Of a stretch of DNA of 64,000 bases, positions 10,738 to 19,774 are shown piece by piece. A program made the position numbers and the translations under genes. Numbering within the stretch: the stretch's first letter is position 1; every line of letters begins with the position of its first letter. The DNA comes from Minwuia sp. GTDB taxonomy: Bacteria; Pseudomonadota; Alphaproteobacteria; Minwuiales; Minwuiaceae. Under the pieces are notes generated by a model that worked only from the letters and a program-made list of their open reading frames with translations, was not told the origin of the DNA and ran no database searches. The stretch lies in the NCBI GenBank assembly GCA_029210175.1, contig JARGPL010000032.1:124001-188000 (forward strand). The letters are read 5' to 3'.

Positions 10738-11025
10738 CTACCGGCTGCTCTCGAAGTCGCATTGCGCGCGCCCCTGAACTTGGGCCAGTGAGAAATCGCG
10801 TTCAGCGTCCTCACGCAGTCGTTGCAATCTCTCGGTTAAGTTCGCGATACGGCCTTCACTGGCAACATTGGCCATTTCGCGCACCACGAAGGCGTCCGGC
10901 CCGTCCGGCGTCAACTGGGGCGCTGGTGTCGGTACGGACCGGTTTTTCAGAAGATGATCGAGTTCGGCTTTGGTGGAAATTTGGGGCGGCCTGGAAATCT
11001 CCAAGCCGCCCCGATTGATGCTCAA
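10738..11025 (-). CDS. Small protein of unknown function in the mobilizable element
   Basis: 95 residues, mostly polar and probably helical (EGRIANLTERLQRLREDAERDFSLAQVQ), with a Pro-rich middle. I do not recognise a family. Its ATG overlaps the stop of the upstream 88-residue gene (ATGA), so the two are translationally coupled and probably belong to the element's transfer region together with the TraG remnant farther upstream on the same strand. Confidence 0.55.
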   Translation of the reverse strand: MSINRGGLEISRPPQISTKAELDHLLKNRSVPTPAPQLTPDGPDAFVVREMANVASEGRIANLTERLQRLREDAERDFSLAQVQGRAQCDFESSR

Positions 11026-11288
11026 CGCTCACTCTCCGGCTCGCGGTCATCGCTCCTCTGAGGGGCGTCCTTGCCCTTGTCATTGCGAAGCTCTTCAAGA
11101 CGGTCCTGCGGCGTGCGCAGAGTGATCCGTCCATCGAGCGGAAGAGAGTTCAGCAAGATGTTGTGACCTTCACCATCGCCATGCTCGAACGCCGCGCCGA
11201 GGCGGTTGAAATGCGACTTGCCGTCTTTCGCTTCGCTCACTTGATAGGCGATGAAGCTGGGCTTCTTGCCATTGTTTTCCTCGCCCAT
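11022..11288 (-). CDS. Small conserved-looking protein of transfer regions
   Basis: 88 residues: KKPSFIAYQVSEAKDGKSHFNRLGAAFEHGDGEG, then LLNSLPLDGRITLRTPQDRL and an acidic/polar tail. The pattern (predicted strand, WNR/FNR-like turn, GAA...H.DG.G) resembles short proteins often found beside relaxase and traG genes in alphaproteobacterial plasmids; I recall the pattern but not a named function. It lies 20 bp downstream of the TraG stub on the same strand and overlaps the next gene by 4 bp. Confidence 0.6.
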   Translation of the reverse strand: MGEENNGKKPSFIAYQVSEAKDGKSHFNRLGAAFEHGDGEGHNILLNSLPLDGRITLRTPQDRLEELRNDKGKDAPQRSDDREPESER

Positions 11289-11308
11289 GATTTTGCTTCT
11301 TCATTGTC

Positions 11309-11806
11309 TCAGGGTTTGAACCCTTCCACGTATGACCAGATGCCTTCCGGATATTGGGGGAAAGAGGCGTAGCGGGCCGGTACCGGCGCAGTGATGACGC
11401 GCCGCCATCTGTCCCGTCCGCGTTCGCGTTCGCGGATTGGCACTTGGTCGGCGGGCGGGCGGTAGGGGTTGGGCAGGTAATGACCGGCCATCTCGGGGCG
11501 CGAGTAATAGGGATATTTGGCTGCATAGATCGGTTTCAGATTCTTGCCCGAGATGAACAGGATTTGCCGATCTTCGGGCACTGCCAGCACCTCTTCGGGT
11601 GTCATCAAGGCCCTGGCTTGTTGTGTGCGATGCGAGGAGGCCCGCGCAAAATGCGCGAACTTCCGACCCTCTTCGAACGGGTCGCCACCGCGCAGCACAT
11701 TGCGCCGTGCATCGCGTTTGCGCTCGCGCGCTTCGTTCTGCTGCAACGTGTCATCGAACTCGAGTGTACCTGTCACGGTTCTGGCCTGATCTTTTGCCCT
11801 GATCCT
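11309..11806 (-). pseudogene. TraG/VirD4 coupling protein, C-terminal remnant
   Basis: About 166 codons in one frame match the end of a type IV coupling protein: TGTLEFDDTLQQNEARERKRDARRN, LMTPEEVLAVPEDRQILFISGKNLKPIYA and MAGHYLPNPYRPP. The coupling ATPase would normally be 550-700 residues with Walker motifs; all of that is missing. The frame continues upstream from the GTG at 11776 to codon 11804-11806 and then meets a TGA at 11807-11809, which is also the last codon of the chromosomal response regulator. The cut therefore lies within a base or two of 11806 and marks a deletion or recombination junction. Confidence 0.75.
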
Positions 11807-12712
11807 TCATTCTGACTGAATGAGACGATCAGCCCGGACGGCTGCCGAGGTCCGGTTGTCGGCGCCCATTTTCTGGAATACCCGCTCCAGATGCTTGTTC
11901 ACGGTGCGCGCGCTGAGGTTCAGGATGTCGCCGATGTCGCGGTTCGTCTTGCCAAGGGAAAGCCAGAACAGGACCTCGCTCTCCCTTCCGGTCAGGCCAA
12001 AGGCTTTTGCGAGCCGCTCCTCGTTGCTGGCCCGATGGCCTGACGAGACCTTGATCATGACTTCTCCTGCCGAGCCGTAACCGATGACGCACATCTCCAC
12101 ATCCGTGTCCTGAAAGGGCTGCAGGTCGGACAGGGGGCGCCCGGCGGCCCCCGTCAGCCAGGTCGTGAACGCCGAACGTGGCGGCTTGTCGCTGCTGCCG
12201 GAAAAGCGGTCATTGACCATCTCGTTGGCGCGTGGTGATCCCCAGAGCAGCCGTCCGTCGGGGTCAAACGCCAGCAAGGCTGGACCAGACAGGTCCAGCG
12301 CCGCACGCGCGCTCTGAATCAGCTTGGCATTCATGATGTGGATCGTCATGCGGGCGATCAGCTCATCAACCTTCAGGGGCTTGGTGATGTAGTCCACAGC
12401 GCCACAATCAAGGCCCTTCAGGATGTGTTCGGGCTCAGTGAGACCTGTCATGAAGATCACCGGTGCCGCGATGTCGAGCGGTGCTGACTTGAGCCGCCTG
12501 CAGGTCTCGAAACCGTCCAGCCGAGGCATCATTGCGTCCAGCAAGACAACGTCGGGACTGATCCGTTCCGCCAGGGCGAGCGCGCTGGTTCCATCCCGTG
12601 CGACCAGTACGGTCATGCCACAGTCTTCCAGCGCCGCCACGACCAGATCGAGTGCCGCCGGGTCGTCATCGACGACGAGGGCGATGCTTGGACCTTCACT
12701 ATCAGTCAGCAC
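11807..12712 (-). CDS. Response regulator with LuxR-type DNA-binding domain
   Basis: 301 residues from GTG 12712, chosen because GAGG lies 9 bases upstream; a TTG at 12730 is the alternative. Residues ~9-125 form a receiver domain (ALVVDDDPAALDL, DVVLLDAMMPRLDGFE with Asp59 as phosphoacceptor, conserved MTG and TKP). A middle ~100 residues look PAS-like (GPALLAFDPDGRLLWGSPRANEMV). The end is a LuxR helix-turn-helix (GLTGRESEVLFWLSLGKTNRDIGDILNLSARTVNKHLERVFQKM). The start overlaps the 3' end of the sensor kinase gene by 11 bp, so the pair forms one operon. It is the likely output regulator of the divergent urt-fmd operon; that link is inferred from position. Confidence 0.93.
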   Translation of the reverse strand: MLTDSEGPSIALVVDDDPAALDLVVAALEDCGMTVLVARDGTSALALAERISPDVVLLDAMMPRLDGFETCRRLKSAPLDIAAPVIFMTGLTEPEHILKGLDCGAVDYITKPLKVDELIARMTIHIMNAKLIQSARAALDLSGPALLAFDPDGRLLWGSPRANEMVNDRFSGSSDKPPRSAFTTWLTGAAGRPLSDLQPFQDTDVEMCVIGYGSAGEVMIKVSSGHRASNEERLAKAFGLTGRESEVLFWLSLGKTNRDIGDILNLSARTVNKHLERVFQKMGADNRTSAAVRADRLIQSE

Positions 12713-15700
12713 GTTGGCGTTCCTCTTCAATCAGTTTGGTCAGGCCGGCCATGTCGTAGGCTTCAAGCAGCTTTCGGATGCGGGCGAGTTGCACCGGTGG
12801 CGGGCGCAGACTGTCACGGGCCGCGAATGCATCGACCAAATCGGTCAGGCGGCGCGCGTGTCCGATCTCGGCAAGGGGCTGCAGTTGATCGAGAAATGCC
12901 ATGGGCAGCCGTTCCGCCGGTCGCGCGGGCAGGGCGCTGACTTCCGACGCCGTTCCGGTCCTGGCAATCAGTTCCAGTTTCAGAAGGTCCGCAACGCGTG
13001 TGACAAGGTCGTCCAGGTTGTAGGGTTTGGCGATGAAGGCGTCGCGGAGCATGTCCGCAGGCCCCCGCTGCAGAGATTCGGCTGCATGTCCGGATATCAC
13101 GATGATGGGAGTGGAGCGGAAGCGACCGGTGCGCAGCCGCGCCGCAAGCGCCCAGCCATCCATTCCCGGCAGATCGATATCCAGTATGAAGATATCGGGG
13201 GTGAGATCTTCCAGCATTTCCAGCGCCATGTCCGCATTGTCGGCGCTCAGCACATTGAACCCTATCGGTTCCAGGAAATCCCGAACCAGATCCAGATGAT
13301 TGATGTCGTCGTCCACGATCATGACTGTGCGGCGGGGGCCGATGATGCCTTCGATCCGCAGCGACGTGCCGGTCTTGCCGCCACCCTGGGCCGAAAGGGA
13401 TTCCTGCGGAACGGAAGGCAGCATCAGACGTACCCTGAACGTGCTGCCGACGCCCGGGCGGCTTTCCACTTCGATATCGCCACCCAGTATTTCCACCAGC
13501 AGCTTGGTGATCGTGAGGCCAAGGCCCGTGCCTGGTGCCCGTGATCGCTTCCCGCGCTGGAAAGGCTGCCAGATCCGCGAGAGTTCTTCCGGCGTGATCC
13601 CGATGCCGGTATCGACGATCTCGATCAGGGCCACTTCATTGCGATATTGCAACGTGAACCGGACGCCGCCCCGTTCGGTATACCGGATCGCGTTCGACAA
13701 CAGGTTGATCACAATCTGGCGCAGCCGCTTTTCATCGAACGCAATCCAGTCGGGCAACTTGCCACCGGTCTCGAAGGTGAAGCTCAGACCCTTCTCGCGG
13801 GCTTCCTCCTCGAAGATCGAGGTGACCTGAGCCAGGAAGACGCCGAAGTTGATGCGGTCGCGCTGGATCTCCAGACTTCCTGCTTCGATCCGGGCGATGT
13901 CCAGCAGCCCTTCGATGAGCCCGGCCAGATGTTCCGAATTCCGCCGGATGGTGGTCACCCACTTGAGCTGCTTGACCGGCGTTCCCTCTTCCTTCTCCAG
14001 CATCTGCGCGAAACCGTAGATCGCGTTCAGCGGGGTCCGCAGTTCATGGCTGAGGCCGGTCATGTATCGGGTCTTGGCCTGATTGGCGGCTTCGGCCTTT
14101 TCCTTCGCCTCCTGCAGCGCCAGATCGGTGCGTTCGTGGGCGCGGACCTCACGCAGCAGGCGGTTGGTCTGGTACTCGGTTTCACCGCGCGCGGCCTTCT
14201 GGCTCTCCGAACTGAGGATGAACATCCAGACCGATATGCCGAAGACAATCACGACGGAGCCGTAGATCACGGTCAGAACGGCATCGAAATCCGGTGAACC
14301 CGCGTTGGCGCGAATGAGCAGCAGGACGGCGGCGAGAATTCCCGATGCAAGCGCGGTATAGAGAATGAATCTCGCCATGGGCGTGGTCAACGCCTGTACC
14401 GCGTTGCCCGGCATGCAGATGCGCAACACTTTCAGGATGACGGCGCCGACGCGGGCGTCCGGTTTGCAGAAATCGCCGCAATTGCTCTCCAGTGTGCAGC
14501 ACAGCGAACAGATCGGGCCGCTGTGGAACGGGCAGTGGCTCATGTCCTCATGGTCGAAGCTGTAGTCGCAGATGCTGCATTGCGTGGTGGCGTCATGTGC
14601 CGGTGCGGCCGCGCGCGCGAGGTAGTACCTGCCCCGTGTGGCGAGGGCGATGAGGGGGGCCAGCGTAAAGGACGTGACAAAGGCCACCAGAGACGAGAAC
14701 GCTTCGACAAGTGGGCCGAACAGGCCTGCATAGGCCCCGATTGACAGCAGCACCGCTGCGGCCATCGACCCCAATCCGACCGGGTTGATGTCATAGAGGT
14801 GCGCCCGTCGAAATTCGATGCCGCGCGGGCTGAGACCCAGGGGTTTGTTGATCACCAGATCGGCCAGCAATGATCCGATCCAGGCAACGGCCACATGCGA
14901 GAAGATGCCAAGGATCGATTCCAGCCCGTGAAAGACGCCCAGTTCCATAAGGATCAGCGCAATCGACACGTTGAAGACCAGCCAGACGGCGCGCCCGGGG
15001 TGGCTGTGCGTCAGGCGGGAGAAGAAGTTCGACCATGCGATCGACCCGGCGTAGGCATTGGTCACGTTGATTTTCAATTGCGACAGGATCACGAACGCGC
15101 CGGTCAACAGCATTGCCAGTTCCGGCCAGGGCAGTACCTGGTTGAAGGCAACATTGTACATCCATGCCGGATCGGTTGCGTCCTCGCGCGGCACGCCGTC
15201 ACCCAGGGCCAGCGTCATCAGGTAGGAACCGGCGAGCATCTTGATCACGCCCAGTACCGCCCAGCCTGGCCCCGCGAGGATGAGAGCGACCCACCATGAC
15301 CTGCGCTCCGCCCGTGTATGTGGTTCCGGCAGGAACCGCAGGTAATCGACCTGTTCGCCGATCTGCGCCATCAGGGCGAAGACTACACCGGTCGCCGCAC
15401 CGAACAGCAACAGGCGCGTGCCGCCTTCGGTCTCGGCGCTGCCGGTGAAGCCGGACCAGGCCTCGAAATCATATCCGGCGATCCCGAGCAAGATGAAGGG
15501 CAGCAGATGCAGAACGACCCAGAGCGGCTGGGTCCATGCCTGAAAGCTTGATATCCGCGACATGCCGTTGGTTGCCAGCGGAATGACCACCAGTGCACTG
15601 ATCATGTAGCCGAGCAGGATCGGGATGCCGAAGCAGAATTCCAGCGCCAGTGCCAGGATCGCGGCTTCAAGCGCAAAGAAGATGAAGGTGAAAGAGGCGT

Positions 15701-16064
15701 AGATCAGCGAGGTGATCGTCGACCCGATGTAACCGAATCCGGCGCCACGGGTCAGCAGGTCGATATCAACGCCGTGGCGCGCCGCGTAATAGCTGATCGG
15801 CAGGCCCGAGAGGAAAAGCAGGGCACCGACGAAGAGGATTGCCGAGATGGCGTTGTCGTAGCCATAGGTGAGGGTCAGTGCCGCGCCGATGGCTTCAAGG
15901 GCCAGGAACGAGATCGAACCGATGGCCGTGTTCGCGACCCGCATGTTGGACCAGCGCCGCGCCCGCCGCGCCGTGAACCTGAGGGCGAAGTCCTCCATGG
16001 TCTCATTGGCGACCCATTGGTTGTAGAGGCGCTTCTTCGGGGTCACCTGATAGTTCGAAAACAT
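12702..16064 (-). CDS. NCS1 transporter-like hybrid sensor histidine kinase
   Basis: 1120 residues. Residues ~25-480 are a 12-helix membrane domain resembling NCS1 (CodB/allantoin/hydantoin) permeases, e.g. HGVDIDLLTRGAGFGYIGST. Residues 496-533 hold eight cysteines plus histidines (QCSICDYSF, HCPFHSGPICSLCC, NCGDFCKP), suggesting a zinc or redox cluster. About 565-630 adds two more membrane helices. A HisKA domain follows with LSHELRTPLN (His673), then HATPase_c (INLLSNAIRY, DTGIGITPEE, GTGLGLTITK). A receiver with Asp962 (ILDIDLPGMDG) and a ~100-residue helical tail complete it. It is divergent from urtA and co-transcribed with the LuxR regulator. I infer that it senses or co-transports an amide, urea or purine breakdown product. 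The fusion resembles CbrA in concept (transporter plus kinase), but from a different transporter family. Confidence 0.93.
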   Translation of the reverse strand: MFSNYQVTPKKRLYNQWVANETMEDFALRFTARRARRWSNMRVANTAIGSISFLALEAIGAALTLTYGYDNAISAILFVGALLFLSGLPISYYAARHGVDIDLLTRGAGFGYIGSTITSLIYASFTFIFFALEAAILALALEFCFGIPILLGYMISALVVIPLATNGMSRISSFQAWTQPLWVVLHLLPFILLGIAGYDFEAWSGFTGSAETEGGTRLLLFGAATGVVFALMAQIGEQVDYLRFLPEPHTRAERRSWWVALILAGPGWAVLGVIKMLAGSYLMTLALGDGVPREDATDPAWMYNVAFNQVLPWPELAMLLTGAFVILSQLKINVTNAYAGSIAWSNFFSRLTHSHPGRAVWLVFNVSIALILMELGVFHGLESILGIFSHVAVAWIGSLLADLVINKPLGLSPRGIEFRRAHLYDINPVGLGSMAAAVLLSIGAYAGLFGPLVEAFSSLVAFVTSFTLAPLIALATRGRYYLARAAAPAHDATTQCSICDYSFDHEDMSHCPFHSGPICSLCCTLESNCGDFCKPDARVGAVILKVLRICMPGNAVQALTTPMARFILYTALASGILAAVLLLIRANAGSPDFDAVLTVIYGSVVIVFGISVWMFILSSESQKAARGETEYQTNRLLREVRAHERTDLALQEAKEKAEAANQAKTRYMTGLSHELRTPLNAIYGFAQMLEKEEGTPVKQLKWVTTIRRNSEHLAGLIEGLLDIARIEAGSLEIQRDRINFGVFLAQVTSIFEEEAREKGLSFTFETGGKLPDWIAFDEKRLRQIVINLLSNAIRYTERGGVRFTLQYRNEVALIEIVDTGIGITPEELSRIWQPFQRGKRSRAPGTGLGLTITKLLVEILGGDIEVESRPGVGSTFRVRLMLPSVPQESLSAQGGGKTGTSLRIEGIIGPRRTVMIVDDDINHLDLVRDFLEPIGFNVLSADNADMALEMLEDLTPDIFILDIDLPGMDGWALAARLRTGRFRSTPIIVISGHAAESLQRGPADMLRDAFIAKPYNLDDLVTRVADLLKLELIARTGTASEVSALPARPAERLPMAFLDQLQPLAEIGHARRLTDLVDAFAARDSLRPPPVQLARIRKLLEAYDMAGLTKLIEEERQRAD

Positions 16065-16306
16065 GGATCGATTTCCAGAACGCGAGGAACCTCTAAACGC
16101 AAATCATCTCCAACCCGTGTACTGCACGCGTGCAAGCTTGGACCATTCCCTCCGTTTTTTCATTGCCCTGACTATAGGTGCAAAATTGCCCGGGCGCATA
16201 CGTCATATGACCCATATTGCACTGCAGCAAACCTGATCAGTCTTTGGTCCAGAAGGAGCCACAGCCTTGGCCCCGTCCGGATACAGAAGCAGAACAGGAG
16301 ACATCC
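16065..16306. promoter_or_regulatory. Divergent promoter region between the sensor kinase and urtA
   Basis: 242 bp with no gene. A perfect 12-bp palindrome TGCACGCGTGCA is at 16123-16134, and a shorter dyad GCAAAATTGC lies about 55 bp farther on, followed by AT-richer sequence before urtA. These are plausible operator elements for the adjacent LuxR-type regulator. I could not define a convincing -35/-10 pair, and a sigma-54 -24/-12 match fails on spacing. Confidence 0.4.
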
Positions 16307-17578
16307 GTGTCAGATTCCAAGATCCCGACTTCACTCTCTTCCGGCGTCAGCCGTCGTGCGATGCTGGCGGGCAGCGCCGCCCTGACGGCAGCCCTCTTTG
16401 CACCGAAGATGCTGCTGGCGAAGGATTATCCCACCGCCGCCGTGAACACGACCGGGCTGGCAGTGACCGATGACACCGTCACCGTGGGCATCCTGCATTC
16501 AGTGACCGGTACCATGGCAATCTCGGAAACCGGTTCCGTGCAGGCGGAAAAGCTGGCGATTGAACAGATCAACGCCATGGGCGGTGTTCTGGGCCGCAAG
16601 ATCGAGTTCATCCAGGAAGATGGCGCCTCCGACTGGCCGACCTTCGCGGAAAAGGCCAAGAAGCTGCTGGTCAACGACAAGGTCGCGTCGGTGATGGGTT
16701 GCTGGACCTCCGCCAGTCGCAAGGCAGTGCTGCCGGTCTTCGAACAGTATAACGGCTTCCTCTACTACCCAACATTCTACGAAGGCCTGGAGCAGTCGCC
16801 CAATGTCATCTACACCGGCCAGGAAGCGACCCAGCAGATCATTGCCGGTCTGGATTGGGTGGCTGAGACCAAGGGCGCCGAGACGTTCTTCCTGCTGGGC
16901 TCAGACTACATCTGGCCGCGCACGTCGAACAAGATTGCCCGCAAGCACATCGAGAATTTCTTGGGCAAGAAGGTCGTGGGTGAAGAGTACTATCCGCTTG
17001 GCCACACCCAGTTCAACTCGGTCATCAACAAGATCCGCCTGCGCAAGCCGGACGTGATCTACGCCATTGTCGTCGGTGGCTCCAATGTTGCCTTCTACAA
17101 GCAGCTGAAGGCCGCAGGCATCGACATGACCAAGGAAAAGCCGCTTCTGCTGACGATTTCAGTCACCGAAGACGAGATTCGTGGCATCGGTGGCGAGAAC
17201 ATCGAAGGCGCTTACGCCTGCATGAAGTACTTCCAGTCGCTCGACAACGAGAACAACCTGGCTTTCGTCAAGGCGTTCAAGGAGATGTGGGGCTCCGACA
17301 TCGTCATTGGTGACGTGACCCAGGCCGCTTATCTGGGCCCGTGGTTGTGGAAAGCCGCCGTCGAAAAGGCGGGTTCGTTCGACGTGGACAAGGTGCGTGC
17401 GGCCTCGCCGGGTATCGAACTGACTTCTGCACCGGAAGGCTATGTGAAGGTGCACGAGAACCACCACCTCTGGTCCAAGACCCGGGTTGGTCTCGCCAAG
17501 GCCGACGGTCAGTACGAGGTCGTCTTCGAGACCCCGGATCTGGTCGAGCCGGATCCGTTCCCCAAGGGCTACCAGTAA
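16307..17578 (+). CDS. urtA: Urea/short-chain amide ABC transporter, substrate-binding protein
   Basis: 423 residues from GTG 16307, preceded by AGGAG at 16296-16300. Upstream in-frame codons exist, but the N-terminus then becomes non-family. The leader SRRAMLAGSAALTAALFAPKMLLA has a twin-arginine pair and hydrophobic core, so Tat export to the periplasm is likely. The mature part has the type-1 periplasmic binding fold of UrtA/AmiC (TVGILHSVTGTMAISE, SVMGCWTSASRKAVLPVFE, LFYYP-like FLYYPTFYEG). It delivers substrate to UrtBC. In this operon the neighbour is formamidase and no urease is visible, so formamide or other short amides may be the true ligand, as in the fmd operon of Methylophilus. 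Confidence 0.92.
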   Translation: MSDSKIPTSLSSGVSRRAMLAGSAALTAALFAPKMLLAKDYPTAAVNTTGLAVTDDTVTVGILHSVTGTMAISETGSVQAEKLAIEQINAMGGVLGRKIEFIQEDGASDWPTFAEKAKKLLVNDKVASVMGCWTSASRKAVLPVFEQYNGFLYYPTFYEGLEQSPNVIYTGQEATQQIIAGLDWVAETKGAETFFLLGSDYIWPRTSNKIARKHIENFLGKKVVGEEYYPLGHTQFNSVINKIRLRKPDVIYAIVVGGSNVAFYKQLKAAGIDMTKEKPLLLTISVTEDEIRGIGGENIEGAYACMKYFQSLDNENNLAFVKAFKEMWGSDIVIGDVTQAAYLGPWLWKAAVEKAGSFDVDKVRAASPGIELTSAPEGYVKVHENHHLWSKTRVGLAKADGQYEVVFETPDLVEPDPFPKGYQ

Positions 17579-17669
17579 GCGGACCATTGACCGGCCTCCC
17601 CTACCGGAGAGGTCGGTCATCTCCGCATCTGCTCCATTTTCCTGAACGTTGCTTCAACCGGAGGCCCCC

Positions 17670-18596
17670 ATGTTCGATGGCTATTCGTCCAGTGAGCTGG
17701 TCGCAATCTTCGCGATGCAGGGCTTTGCCGGCCTCATTCTCTTCTCGGTCTTTGTGCTGATGGCCCTGGGGCTCGCGATCATCTTTGGCCAGATGGGCGT
17801 CATCAACATGGCGCATGGCGAATTCATGATCCTGGGGGCCTATGTCACCTACCTCACCTCGATCGTGTTCGCGGACTATGCGCCAGCATTCTTTGAAATC
17901 TATTTCTTCATCGCAATGGCACTGGCCTTCGTGGTTTCAGGGGCGCTTGGCCTCCTGGTCGAATGGGCGATGATCCGACATCTGTACCGCCGACCGTTGG
18001 ACACATTGCTTGCCACCTGGGGCCTGAGTCTGATCCTGCAGCAGATCTTTCGCTCGGTTTTCGGCGCGCGGGAGGTGGGTGTAACCATCCCTGACTGGAT
18101 CATGGGATCGCTGCCGCTGACCGATTTCATCGAGGTGCCGATCAACGGCGTCTTCGTGATGGTGCTGGCCATCTCCATATCACTCGCAGTCTATTTCATG
18201 ATGTTCCGCTCCGCCTGGGGGATGCAGGTGCGGGCAATCAATCAGAACCGCGTCATGGCCGGTGCGACCGGGATCAACACAGAATGGACCGACCGCCTGA
18301 CCTTCGGCATTGGTTGTGGGGTTGCCGGTGTCGCTGGTTCTGCCTTCACGATGATCGGCTCGACCGGGCCAACCGCGGGTCAGCTCTACATTGTCGATAC
18401 ATTTCTGGTCGTCGTCTTCGGCGGTGCGGGCAGCCTGGTCGGAACGATCGCCAGCGCGCTTTCGATCAGCCAGGCACAGTCGGTGCTGGAATTCTTCCTT
18501 TCCGGTTCGATGGCCAAGGTGCTGACGCTTCTGACCGTGGTCGGAATCCTGATGGTCCGGCCCCAGGGTCTCTTCGCCCTCAAGCTCCGCAAGTAA
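17670..18596 (+). CDS. urtB: Urea/amide ABC transporter permease UrtB
   Basis: 308 residues from ATG 17670, with GGAG at 17660-17663; an in-frame TTG at 17649 is less likely. It is a LivH-family inner-membrane permease with about eight to nine helices; FGQMGVINMAHGEFMILGAYVTY and AINQNRVMAGATGINTEWTDRLTFGIG are family stretches. It pairs with UrtC to form the channel and is energised by UrtD and UrtE. The gap after urtA is 91 bp, a common position for a transcript-processing or attenuating hairpin, though none is strong here. Confidence 0.94.
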   Translation: MFDGYSSSELVAIFAMQGFAGLILFSVFVLMALGLAIIFGQMGVINMAHGEFMILGAYVTYLTSIVFADYAPAFFEIYFFIAMALAFVVSGALGLLVEWAMIRHLYRRPLDTLLATWGLSLILQQIFRSVFGAREVGVTIPDWIMGSLPLTDFIEVPINGVFVMVLAISISLAVYFMMFRSAWGMQVRAINQNRVMAGATGINTEWTDRLTFGIGCGVAGVAGSAFTMIGSTGPTAGQLYIVDTFLVVVFGGAGSLVGTIASALSISQAQSVLEFFLSGSMAKVLTLLTVVGILMVRPQGLFALKLRK

Positions 18597-18608
18597 GGAA
18601 CGCAGTTG

Positions 18609-19763
18609 ATGAATGCGACATCCAACCGCCTGTTTTCGCCGGCCGAGTTCGTGGGTCTTGCTGTCCTGGCGGTGATCATCTTCCTGATCCTGCCAACGGC
18701 GCTCGACAACTTCCGACTCAATCTGTTCGGCAAGTACCTGACCTACGCCTTTGTCGCCATCGGGCTGGTCCTCTGCTGGGGGGCTGGTGGTATCCTTAGT
18801 CTCGGTCAGGGTGTGTTCTTCGGGCTGGGTGGCTACTGCATGGCCATGTTTCTGAAGCTGGAAGCGTCCTCGCCGGAAAACACGGCGATCCAGTCCACAC
18901 CGGGCATTCCCGACTTCATGGACTGGAACCAGCTGACCGAACTGCCCTGGTGGTGGGAACCGTTTCACTCTCTGACCTTCACCCTGATTGCCGTGGTTGC
19001 GGTTCCCGTCGCCTTCGCGTTCGTCATCGGCTACGCCATGTTCACCCGACGGGTAGGGGGCGTCTATTTCGCCATCATCACCCAGTCACTGGCCGCGATC
19101 CTGACCATTCTGATTATCGGGCAGCAGGGTTACACCGGCGGCGTCAACGGCATCACCGATCTACGGACCTTGAATGGCTGGGACATCAGGACCGACAGCG
19201 CCAAGGATACGCTTTACTTCGTCAATGGCGGGCTGCTCTTCGTCTGCATCCTGCTGGCGCAACTGATCCGCAAGTCAAAGCTCGGGCGCATCCTGATTGC
19301 CATGCGGGATCAGGAAAACCGGGTCCGCTTTTCCGGCTATGACGTTGCCCGCTTCAAGATGTTCGTGTTCTGCGCCGGTGCGGGTTTCGCGGCGGTCGGC
19401 GGCGCAATGTTCACGCTTCAGGTTGGTTTCATGTCGCCCACGCTGGTTGGCATCGTCCCGTCCATCGAGATGGTGATCTTCTGTGCGGTCGGCGGGCGGT
19501 TGTCGATCATGGGCGCGGTTTATGGTGCCCTGCTGGTGAACCTGGCCAAGACAACCCTGTCGGAGAGTTTCCCTGAGCTCTGGCTTCTTGGCCTTGGCGC
19601 GCTGTTCATCGGCGTGGTCATGGCGTTCCCCAACGGACTGGCCGGGCTCTATGCGGAACAGGTTCAGCCCCGGCTTGCCAGTCTCTGGTTCCGGATGCGT
19701 GGCACAGGCAAGCCCGAGGACGCGGGTCGGCCCGCGGCCCCCGATCTCGAAGTAGCAGAGTGA
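18609..19763 (+). CDS. urtC: Urea/amide ABC transporter permease UrtC
   Basis: 384 residues from ATG 18609, with AAGGA just upstream in the tail of urtB. LivM-family permease: LCWGAGGILSLGQGVFFGLGGYCMAMFLKLEA near the N-terminus and LGRILIAMRDQENRVRFSGYDVARFKMFVF as the ATPase-contact loop. The insertion with WNQLTELPWWWEPF between early helices is typical of UrtC and distinguishes it from LivM. It ends overlapping the region of the urtD start. Confidence 0.94.
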   Translation: MNATSNRLFSPAEFVGLAVLAVIIFLILPTALDNFRLNLFGKYLTYAFVAIGLVLCWGAGGILSLGQGVFFGLGGYCMAMFLKLEASSPENTAIQSTPGIPDFMDWNQLTELPWWWEPFHSLTFTLIAVVAVPVAFAFVIGYAMFTRRVGGVYFAIITQSLAAILTILIIGQQGYTGGVNGITDLRTLNGWDIRTDSAKDTLYFVNGGLLFVCILLAQLIRKSKLGRILIAMRDQENRVRFSGYDVARFKMFVFCAGAGFAAVGGAMFTLQVGFMSPTLVGIVPSIEMVIFCAVGGRLSIMGAVYGALLVNLAKTTLSESFPELWLLGLGALFIGVVMAFPNGLAGLYAEQVQPRLASLWFRMRGTGKPEDAGRPAAPDLEVAE

Positions 19764-19774
19764 GGACGCCCGAG

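Noticed and set aside
12423-13830. Several plus-strand frames opposite the sensor kinase
   Set aside because: Kinase and receiver motifs on the minus strand are complete; the plus-strand frames are Arg/Ser-rich shadows.
16065-16306. Possible sigma-54 (-24/-12) promoter for urtA around AGGTGCAAAATTGCCC
   Set aside because: The GG and GC dinucleotides are one base too close together, and no other full match is present; the kinase and regulator are not of the NtrC type.
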